Shown here one piece after another: positions 54,931 to 64,000 of a stretch of 64,000 nucleotides of DNA. The notes under the pieces were generated by a model, which had not been told where the DNA came from, did no database searches, and saw only the letters and a list, made by a program, of their open reading frames with translations. This DNA comes from Thielaviopsis euricoi (lineage: Eukaryota; Ascomycota; Sordariomycetes; Microascales; Ceratocystidaceae). How positions within the stretch are numbered: the stretch's first letter is position 1; each line of letters starts with the position of its first letter. The DNA is taken from assembly GCA_001599615.1 (NCBI GenBank), contig BCHJ01000002.1, positions 1,241,928-1,305,927 on the forward strand, given 5' to 3'. Position numbers and translations under genes: made by a program.

Positions 54931-57900
54931 CAAGTTGCACAGCAAATAGAGACTCGATTCGCAAACTTGACCAATCAAGATTACAACAAGCTCAGCCATT
55001 CCGCACTCGGCCAATCTGCCGGCGGCCTTTTTTTTTTTTCTTCTTTTCTTCCTTTCCATCTTTTACCTAGTTTGGCCACCGCCACAAGCTAAAAAAATGA
55101 AGTGCACAAATACAGCATTGTTCTAGATTCTTGCTCTGTCTCCAATTCCTTGATTCTATTGGCTGTGTTAGTCGGATAGTGGGGCTCTTCGGCCAGACGA
55201 AAAAGAAGCCCTAGCTACTTGCTGCATGGATTCATCCTGTTTAACCCTAGTCCATCAAAACCGTTCCTTGGTAAACCCTTATAGCAGTCGTGATACCCTA
55301 ATTTCTCCAGATACTTTGATCACATGAATGATCTGCCACTCTGCGATTCCTGCGCCAAAAACAGAAATTCCATGTGTTTTCTCATGTATTCGTCAACTTG
55401 GATACTTTGGGATTCTCAGAGAACATGGAAGCTGCTATTTTTCTCCTGCGGGGTTCGGGCTATCTGCCGGTCTGTAATGGCCTGTACGTTGACGGTTGCT
55501 GTATTACGGTGTCTTATGACGAGTCTCGGTACATTTCGAAACGCAAGCTGCATGTAAATGCAAAATTAGCGCGCGGAATAAATATAAATGGCTATGAATA
55601 TAGTGATCTTCTACTTCCTGGCTAAGCTGCGGCCGCGTGTCGCAGTTGGCCGGCTAGACATGATCGACGACGATGCTCCATGTCCGGACTCCGATTGTTT
55701 CAGCGTGCATGAAAAGCTAACAACGTAGAATATCTACAGTAGTAGTACATGCGCATGTATTCATCATGAATCCGAGAAAAAGACTGATTGCATTTGGTCC
55801 CGCTGGGTGGGCGTATCAGCTCATTACTTGACGAATAGACACTGGGCTTGCATTGAGGCGGAAGTCGGGGGGGATTCCAAAGTGCCAAGCTCGAAGCTCG
55901 AAGCTCGAAGCTCGAAGTCATAGATTTGTATGCTTAGTGTCGGTGTGGAAAGGAAACCTGATTGTCAGATGGGTTGATCCCGGCGATCGCAGGTGAAGGA
56001 CTAGTAGCCAGCGAGCTTCAATCCCAAATTATATACTCCGGTGCAAGTGCATTCTAGGTCAGACACCATTGCTCAGGTAAGCTAGTACAAACCTACTATA
56101 CAATCATGACAAGAGTTTATATCCATTATACTAGCGCAAGGTTCACAACCTAACTTCTACTAAGCAGCCAAACATCGAAATACCACTGCCGTCGGTTTGG
56201 GCCGAGAAAGCCTGGCCAACGTTACAGCGGCCAAGGAGCCCAGCAATCGAGAGCACGGCCGTATTAGCTGGGGTGCCGGTACAGGCCAGTTGCATATAGA
56301 GAAAGAGATGGCGATGATGTATACAGTGGCACTGACGGCGTTTCAAAAGGGAAAATCGCCCAAGGTTGGCGCTGGCGATTTGGCTATGTTCAGGACAGAG
56401 AGAGAGAGCGGGCGTAGCTCCTCTATTACTACAAAGTACACAACTAATGAAAAAGAAAGGAAAGAGAAAAAGAATGGAACGCCAAGACTTGCCATGTTTG
56501 GAGTTAATGTGCTTGTTTTCAAAAGTCATGAGCGCAAGCAAACTTGTTTTGTCTGTGGATCGCATTCAAATCGATAAGTCTCGGACGCTGAAATGGGCCG
56601 AGCTTACTACACTGAGGAGGACGAAGACGCGTCCCCCAAGGTTCAATGATTGGGTCTGAGTCTGATCAGGTCTTGAGAAGTGGATAGTCTGAATTACGGT
56701 GCGCAACACAACCTTGGATCAAAGAAGAGATGCTAGGGGGAACCAGCCAAGAGTAGAGTTCATCTACTTACGATATCTACCACAAGTGATTTTCTAGGAA
56801 GCTCACGACAGATTCCTTGCTAATGGTACCAGCGATAATCAAAGGTTACATCTGAAGACCTGGCAAGTAGAATCTCGTATACTGAAAGCCAAATCAGCAA
56901 ACAAGTTGGTTGGTGATCTTTCGATGGTGTTGTTATGGTCACTATTGCTCGAGAAGTTTCCCAAAGAGGGTTCTTAGACATGGTTCTATTGTCACTTGAA
57001 GCAATGGTATCACACACAATAGAACGCAGAAAAAAGATAAAAACGGGTGACAAGTCAATGCTAAAGAAATGAAGGGTCCGAAGCTAAGCCCAATCAAGGG
57101 TTAGTACACCACAAGTAGCCAGAAAAGACAGTCGACAGCACCAAGAACAACACTACAAAACACTAGGAAAAAGAAAGGAGGGGGGAGGAAGGAAGTAGGA
57201 AGGAAGGAGAGGGAGGTATGTGTTTGATGTTTTGTGTTTCTAGTTTCTGTCAATCGTAATCGGCATAAAGCGAGCAGGAGAAGATGGACGTCAAGTGCGG
57301 TGACTTTGGTGCTGACTGGTTGGAATCACTCGAGAGCAAAGTGGTGCAAGTCCTAGTGCAGTGCTAGGACTTTCTGCGTACTGAGTAGAAACCATGTCTA
57401 GCAAAAAGAAGGGTAGGTAGCAATGAGATAGCACATCTATCGAGTGTGGGTAGAAAACGGGGCGGTAGTTGAAACGATCTCGATACTTGGTCTTCCCTTG
57501 AGAATATGGGGACCTTTCTTTTTTTTCTAGTTCTTTTTCTTTCTGTTGATGACGCTGTTTGTTCTACGATGCCTGCTTGGATCATACAAGACAGGCATGA
57601 AAAAGGAAACACGACAAAAGAAAGAAAACAAGAAAAGAAAAGGAAAATTAATCCTAGAGAGGTCAAAGAATCAAGAACACTAAAGTTGAACATGAAAATA
57701 AGAGAAGTAATACTACCACTGAATCTCTATAGTCTACTCGGCTAGTTAAAAGACAGAATCAAGTCATGCAAATCATAGAGTGCTATGGCATGATGATGAC
57801 TCCAGAAATATCACGAAAACCAACATGAGAACAGACGCATCTACTTGAAGCATAGCCGTACAGTACTGGTCCCTGAGATTGACAGGTACTTAACATCCTA

Positions 57901-60200
57901 ACCTGGAAGGCTTGGCTTTAGCAGTGAGGCTTGGCAGCTTTAATACCACGCAAGTATAGTGAATGAAGGCTTTAGGTGTAAGTCGTCAATAGGAGGAAAG
58001 AAAAAAAGTACATTTTAGTAGGGTTAGATAAGCCGGTGGTATAGCCACCGGTATAAGTCAAACCCTAGTGGGACGGTGAAGGAGCAGCTGTGGCTTAGAA
58101 TACGCGTTTACAAGTACAACAAACTAAATACACAGCCAGTAACGTAACTAGCGGAGGGAAAGGAGAAATAGAACAAAAAAAAAGAAAAGCAAACATGGAG
58201 CTGTATACTTGGTAGACCCAGATCCCGGAATATTCCCCCAATCATGATTCCCGCAATTAAGAATTACAGGGGGTGGGAGATAGAGATAGAGGGCACACAG
58301 CAGCAAAAAAAGAAAGCACGGGCGCTGTTGTGGCTCGGTTGCAATACCTGGACGGAGGCGCAAGGCGAGACCCCTTGACGATGATGAAACGCGATGAGAC
58401 ACGGTTGGATTTAAGAGGGACAAGATCAAGAAAAGCGAAGGGGAGAAGCAGAGGAAAAAGAAAAAGAAAAGGAAAAAGAAAAGAAAACAAGAGTGGTGTT
58501 AAGATGCCGGAAGAATACAGATTTCAATCATAAAACTTACAGGCTGGGTGACCGCTGTATTTGAACAATTACAGGCCCGCGGCCAGCTATTAAGCCACTG
58601 AAAAGCAGGAACAATAGAGCAGGCATAAGCACCAAGGGCCCAGCACAGCAGCTCCAAAATAGCACCCAACAGCCACTAAAGTATAGCATGCTGCCAGACC
58701 AATCAAAGCAGAAGCAGGGGAAATGCAGCAAAAGAAGGCCAAAGCTAATTTTGAAAGGTAATTTGATGAGCTGGCTGCAAAGACTAATTAATAAACGGCA
58801 GAGCTTGCCTGCCTGCTTGCTTGACGAGACATGGGCTCTAGCTCTATTGTGCTTAAGCTTCTTGGTCTGCCTGTCCACTTGTACAAGTACTGTATTGTAT
58901 GAGTAGAGTGTACAAGCAGAAGAAGCAAAGAAGCAAATGCACAATCTGCGCTAATGTGTGAGCAATCTCGACTGGCACGTCTTGGAGGAGAAAACTGAGT
59001 TTTGTGTGGGCAAGCGAAGACTTTTTGGTGATGCACAAAAGGTTCGGAGATTTCTTTTTTAAAATCAGTGCAAGCAACCTTTTGTGTGTTTGAGTTTTTT
59101 TCCGGACTCTTGCTCGATTTGACAAAAGAGATGCAGATTTTTTTGCATTTACTATGGGAGGCTACAGGAACAGTACAGTTACAGAATATCAAAGTTGAAC
59201 AAGCGGAATGACAAAGGCCCGTGAAGAATTCTAGTGTGGGCTGGCGGGTGGAAAATGAGGTAAACGAAGCTGGGCTTTGGGAACGGCGAATTATAAGATG
59301 CGATGCAAGATACGGGTTACGAGCGTGAGATATCGTCGTAACGAGAAGGATGAAGCACGGCAAAAGATTCAAGAAGCACAACAGGGGACTTATGGCAGAT
59401 AGCACGGTCAACCATCAGATGCTGTTGTGCTTCGTGCAATATGTTATGTTTGACTAGATAGAAGGGGGATTGAAGGGAGGACTAGATTAGCAATGCTAAA
59501 GACTTGAGATTCACATTCACTGATGCTGCTTTGGGTTTGCGAGAGCACGCAAAGTAGTGGCCAGTAGTCACTGATACACCAGACGACAACTGATGATCTT
59601 CCGGGCAGCACCAGAGAGTCGAAGTACTGATGTATAGTTCCGGCTACGGCCGATACGGGGAGCACCGAGGAGAGCAAGCAGGAAGGAAGAAAAAGCCAAG
59701 AACCCAGATAGAAGCCCAGCAAAAAAAGCCAAGAAGATATCCGCGTAGCCAAGACCTGTGATGTGCCTTGGTATTCATTCTATAGTGGAAGTGGAGATGC
59801 GAGGCAGGGTGGAATTTTTTATTATTATTTTCTTTTGGAAGTCCAACTCCAGCGTCAGTTCCCAAAGAAGAAATGCAATGCAGTGATTCAAAGTAAAATA
59901 AAATAACATAAAATATAATAGAATTAAAAAAGACACCCCTGACTTGGGCCTGGGCTTTTCTCCCACCCCGGCTCGGCTGTGACACTTTGGCGTGATGCCC
60001 AAACAAGGCAAGAAAATGGCAAAAAGAGCAGAGAGCAGTGAATAAAACGGCTTTCCCTCAGTTTTATTTTTCTTGTTGACGAGTAGCCTGAGAAGAGCAC
60101 GCAAAACAAGAGGGAACATGGGAGACGTCTTGCCTTGTCTTGTCTTGTCTACTTTCATTACTTGATGCCTAATTTGTAGAGGAAAGAGTCAACGTTAACT
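53730..60200. other. Gene desert
   Basis: About 6.5 kb with no supported coding region. It contains A/T homopolymers (53763-53793 and 54901-54930), an AAGCTCG tandem repeat (55887-55914) and many short frames on both strands without domains or splice partners. Composition is AT-rich. Confidence 0.5.
55887..55914. repeat. Four tandem AAGCTCG heptamers
   Basis: Units at 55887-55893, 55894-55900, 55901-55907 and 55908-55914 are identical and are followed by AAGTC. They lie in the gene desert. Confidence 0.9.
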
Positions 60201-61213
60201 AGCGGTAAAGGTGGGCGCACTTGCCTTGAACTTCAATTGTAGTTACCAAGCTTTGACTTGCTACGAGGAGACAAGGAAAGAACAAGAAAAAAAAAGGCCC
60301 TTGATGGAGAAAGAGGAAAGAAGCTTGCTTGCTCGCTTTGGCTCGATTTGTTTCTCCAGTCTTGCTTCCTTCCTTGCTTCCTTGCTTGCTTGCTTGCTTG
60401 CTTCATATTGATTGACGTCTGCATTTCTTTTCTATTTTCTATTTTTCTTTTTTTCTCTCTTTTTCTTTCCTTTCTTAATTTTTTTTGTTTCTTCTTTTTT
60501 CTTTTCTTTTCCCTTTCTTTTCTTCTTCAGGCCGGTCCGCGATCTGTACTTGCGAATGTTGATTTCAATATTCTGCTCGTCGTTTTTCCTCTTTCTGTTT
60601 CTTCCGTTCTAGTTCTGTTTTTCTTTTTTCTTTTTGTTCGGCGTCTTTTTATTTTGTTTTTTTTTCTCTCCTACCATATATTCCTCTCTGCCTCTGGAGG
60701 CACTTCTCTTCTATTCTGTCTTGTTACTACTATTTACTTACTATATTCCTCCTATTCTCGCGATATCTTCTGATCGCAATCTATACCCAGATCTCAACCT
60801 TCTCTGCTGTATAAACTCCACCAACAATCCATCCCAAATCGATACTCGTTATCAGTCGCTCATTTACAACCCATTCGAATCTTCGTCTTTCTTTTCTTCG
60901 CCTTTTTTCTTTTCTCTTTCGTAGTCACTCGTTCTCTCGTCTTTATATCTATTTTGTCTTAATAATCGATCTCCAGTCAAGTCACCAAAAAAGTCGACTC
61001 GCTCGCTCGCCCACTCTCTTTCAACTATTCTACCAGATTTACTTAATATTCACTTCTATTCAAACTCTGCTGCAGTCCAGCCTCGATTTTTGGGCCATGT
61101 CTACTTAGATTCAATTCTTCTCTTCGCCAAGACCCTTTCGACCTAGACCTTTCTGCTTGCTTTGCATAGTCTGTCCGTCTCGTCTGTACAACAATACAGA
61201 CTTCTAGATAGTC
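60201..61213 (+). promoter_or_regulatory. Pyrimidine-rich leader of the Ser/Thr-rich membrane-protein gene
   Basis: About 1 kb of C/T-biased + strand sequence runs up to the ATG at 61214. It includes a CTTG-type tandem repeat (about 60361-60402) and several T8-T10 tracts. This resembles the region upstream of the CSC1-like gene and suggests a long 5' UTR. Confidence 0.45.
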
Positions 61214-64000
61214 ATGGCTACTGGTCCTGAATCCTTGGCTTCGCGGAGAGTCAAAAGACACGTCTCATGGAAGCAAAACTGGGCCGACGTCAAGCGCCAC
61301 AACCTCGTTCGCCCCAAATCTGTGCGCAACCGCCACTCGCGTCGTTCTCACCATGAACGCTCCAACGGCGACAGCACCGATGACTCGAGCCTCGGAGACT
61401 TGTTTTCCGACTCCACCGGCGTCGAGTCTGACGGACGTGACCTGCACAACTCGGCTTCGACGACGTCCAGCCTGGCCACCTCAACATCAAGCTTAATTTC
61501 TACTTCGACGACATCAACTCCGGCTCTGACTTCTACTTCCACATCAGCTGCCGCTGCTTCTACCTCTACTTCAGCTGTTGTTTCTTCCTCGTCGTCGTCG
61601 TCGTCATCGACTAAGCCCGTCGCCTCCACCACCACGTCTGTTTCCACGAGCATTTCTACCGCTGATCACACCAGCATCACCGACTACGTCACCGCCACGC
61701 TTGTAGAGCACATTGATATGTCAAGCACTTGGATGCAGACTCTGCTCTCATCAACCGTGACTTCTTCCAGCCCAACGGCCACCAAGACAGCGTCGCGTAA
61801 GGTGTGCTCAGCTCGTACTTCAAAACCCGTGGCATCTTCGTCTACAACTAGTCTCCCGACGGGAACCGGTGGCCTCGTCTTGAACCCTGCCGTGCAAATC
61901 TCATCGTCGTCTTCGCTTTCTTATTCCATGCCGACTGTCTCTCTGACCTCCTCTTCGATTCCGACTTCTACCTCGACTTCAAGTTCTACGATTAAAATGA
62001 CTCTGACGAGAGTTACTGTTTCTACGAAATCTTCTTCCACTTCATCTCCTCTTACTACCTCTACTACTTTTTCTACCACTAAATCTACAGGCCTGCCGAC
62101 AACCGTTACCACCCCTCTAGTTGTCGCTGCGCCGGCTCTTCAAACTGTACGTCTGGCGATTTTAATTCCTGGTGCATGTTTTAGTGTGCGCGCGCACCTG
62201 CATATTACATGCATGTGTGCATGCATGCATTCATGCAGCCAGCCAAATATTACTTTCCGTTGCACAACGCCAAACTCTAAAAGTGGACTATTTGCTGACT
62301 AAAACGACTACAGTCTAGCTCGAGCACGAGCACGAGCACTACCTCTTCTATTTCCGCCACTCACACCGGATCTAACAGCTATGACTCCGACTCGGACAAT
62401 GATGGCAAGACCGGCCGCCCGCCCCGCCAGGGCCTCTCGGGTACCCATACAACGTCTTCCACCTCCGCCGCCGCCGCCGCCGCTACGACTTCGGCCATTT
62501 CGAGCTCGAGCTCCAGCGGTGGACTGAGCGAGACGGCCGAGCACTTTGTGATTAGCACTGCGTCGATTGGTATGTTTAATATTTTTGCGTGTGTGGAAGG
62601 GAGACATGAGTTTTTAGCCGCAGTCTGACTAACGCTGTATAGCTTCGTTTGCTGCCATCTGCGCTATTGTGTGGTTCATTATGCGCTACATGCGCAAGCG
62701 CAAGGGTGGTGAGGCCGGGGCTTCTCGTGGCCTTAAATTCCTGCCTGGTCGTCGCGGTAACTCGAGCTCTGGCGGCGAATCCATCTTTGGTCGGGCGGTT
62801 GCCAAAATCCCGTATGTGCGCGACAAGTTTCCTTCTCAAAACCGCCGCTGGCACAACCTTGAAGATGGCCCCGATTCTCGCGGCCCTTACACTATGCCGT
62901 GGAATGAGAAGAATGCCGGCGTGTACGCTGCGCCGAGTCTAACTTCTCAAAACACTGGCTCTAGCACTACCAGCTCGACTATGTCTGGCGGTGCTCCTAC
63001 GAGTGAGGACAGAGCTATCACTGTGGGACTTACGGGCATTGGCCCGATTGCCGAAACCGGCCTTTTGACGCCCATGGCGGCTCAGACGCCTGGTCGCACA
63101 TCTGGCATCAGCTGGACGACCAGTGTGGATGATTCTCTTACTGTGACTAAGACCAACTCGATGATAAGCGAAGGCTCGCGCAACTTCCAAACGCATCTGC
63201 AGCCAATGCCGATGCCGGCGGCAGCGATGACTGCAACTGCTGCGGCTACGGCGACTGCGGCCCAGGTTGCTGTTACACGCCGTGACTCTATTGCGCGTCG
63301 TGACAGCCGATCCAGCCGGTCGAGTGGCTCCAGCCGGTCGAGTGGCTCCAGCCGGTCGAGCGCGGCGTTTGAGGGTGTTTCTGCCACTTTGACTGAGCCG
63401 TACACGACGGATCTCTCATACTCGTCGAGTTTCCGCAGTGCGCGGGCTCAGTACGGCGGTGAGGACACTCTTCTGGAAATGCCGGCAGAGCCTGTGGTTC
63501 GCGTACGCGGCAGCGCCATGAATGGTGGCGGTCTGGACCCCAACAACGTGGCGGCGGGTGATTACCGATACAGCGAGCTGTCGTCGCTGTCGTCTGGATT
63601 TGGCGATGGTGACATTGTCATGCCGCTGCGCACGGGCGATGCGGGAGCGCGGGGGACATTTTTGGCGGCACCTGGCACGATAGCGGTGCGCAGCCAGCGG
63701 TCTTCGGCGGCAACGTCTCAAGAGCCCAAGACGCCTCCGCCGGTGGCAATGCGCGAGTCGTGGAGCCAGTCGGTGGTTGGCCAGCGCGACACGGTGTTTA
63801 CGGCGGCGACGGACGACAGCAGTCCGGCTCGGTTCCGGACAGTGTCATCGTGGGTGCAGCAGCAGACGGGACAGGTGCGGCGGGCACAGCGGCGGGCGGA
63901 AAAGAATGGCGAGACGCATGTGGTTCCAGATGAGCCGCAGTTGACGCTTATGATGCCTGACGGCGAGGTGCCTCGGCCGGTGGACATGAACATGCGGTAG
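61214..64000 (+). CDS. Ser/Thr-rich single-pass membrane protein (mucin-like), no signal peptide seen
   Basis: Exons 61214-62146, 62314-62569 and 62643-64000 encode 848 aa. The introns are GTACGT..CAG (167 nt) and GTATGT..TAG (73 nt). The stop codon TAG is the last codon of the window. Residues 1-60 are basic (RRVKRH, RNRHSRRSHH). Residues 80-385 are a Ser/Thr/Pro/Ala-rich stalk expected to be heavily O-glycosylated if outside the cell. One membrane helix (about 389-412, FVISTASIASFAAICAIVWF) crosses the exon 2/3 junction and is followed by RYMRKRK, so the C-terminus should be cytosolic. The 430-residue tail is disordered, with an RSSGSS repeat (nt 63318-63362). The layout is like Mid2/Wsc-type wall-stress sensors, but there is no Cys-rich domain and no signal peptide, so that role is only a guess. 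Confidence 0.8.
63318..63362 (+). repeat. Tandem 18-bp units coding R-S-S-G-S-S
   Basis: About two and a half nearly identical 18-bp units (CGGTCGAGTGGCTCCAGC) lie in the cytosolic tail of the Ser/Thr-rich membrane protein. They are probably variable in length between strains. Confidence 0.85.

Noticed and set aside
56143..56577. Overlapping 140- and 126-aa frames on opposite strands in the gene desert
   Set aside because: Neither has a domain, a signal peptide or credible introns; the Cys pattern does not fit hydrophobins.
1..64000. CRISPR arrays, 5S rRNA, snRNA genes or riboswitches
   Set aside because: I looked for regular spaced repeats and for recognisable conserved motifs of these RNAs and found none; weakly conserved snoRNAs could still be missed by eye.

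Overview
This window looks like nuclear DNA of a filamentous ascomycete (Pezizomycotina, most likely a Sordariomycete; the species cannot be told from the window alone). Most introns are short (about 70-140 nt), with GT..AG borders and CTAAC-type branch points. Coding regions are GC-rich. Intergenic DNA is long and AT-rich, with homopolymer A/T tracts and pyrimidine-rich leaders before several genes. tRNA genes carry introns. The gene families (Zn2Cys6 regulator, DASH subunit Ask1, SAT4/HAL-type kinase, external NADH dehydrogenase) are fungal. Density is low: 16 protein genes, four intact tRNAs and one tRNA-derived SINE in 64 kb. No secondary-metabolite cluster, virus or CRISPR was seen.

Layout. 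1-5.1 kb: tRNA-Glu and a long gene-free stretch. 5.2-9.4 kb: a CSC1/OSCA-like channel with an unusual 11-residue Gly-rich repeat. 9.8-12.3 kb (-): a Zn2Cys6 transcription factor. 13.6 kb (-): tRNA-Gly. 15.7-16.2 kb (-): mitochondrial HSP10, whose last 25-nt exon is easy to miss. 18.4-20.5 kb (-): a SAT4/HAL-like kinase. 21.3-22.7 kb (-): a tentative spliced hypothetical gene. 27.6-28.1 kb (-) and 28.6-29.5 kb (+): mitochondrial uL11 and the ribosome-assembly factor KRR1, divergent from a shared spacer. 30.0-31.2 kb (-) and 31.6-33.2 kb (+): an MDR oxidoreductase (with a GC-AG intron) and ASK1, also divergent. 34.0 kb (-): a small Ser-rich protein. 35.8-36.3 kb: a tRNA-derived SINE with a perfect 14-bp target-site duplication. 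39.2-40.3 kb (+) and 40.4-41.6 kb (-): a RidA-family protein convergent with a YeeE/TsuA-type sulfur-compound transporter. 42.6-43.0 kb: intron-containing tRNA-Ile and tRNA-Met. 43.5-45.2 kb (-): an ankyrin-repeat protein. 47.2-49.2 kb (+): an F-box protein. 50.0-51.8 kb (-): an external NADH dehydrogenase. 51.8-61.2 kb: a gene desert with an N gap and minisatellites. 61.2-64.0 kb (+): a Ser/Thr-rich single-pass membrane protein whose stop codon is the last three bases of the window.

Most genes are unrelated housekeeping or regulatory genes. HSP10, uL11m and NDE serve the mitochondrion. uL11m and KRR1 both serve ribosome production and may be co-regulated. The least expected signals are the SINE, the 11-mer repeat in the channel loop, the RidA homologue lacking the catalytic Arg, and the mucin-like membrane protein without a signal peptide.
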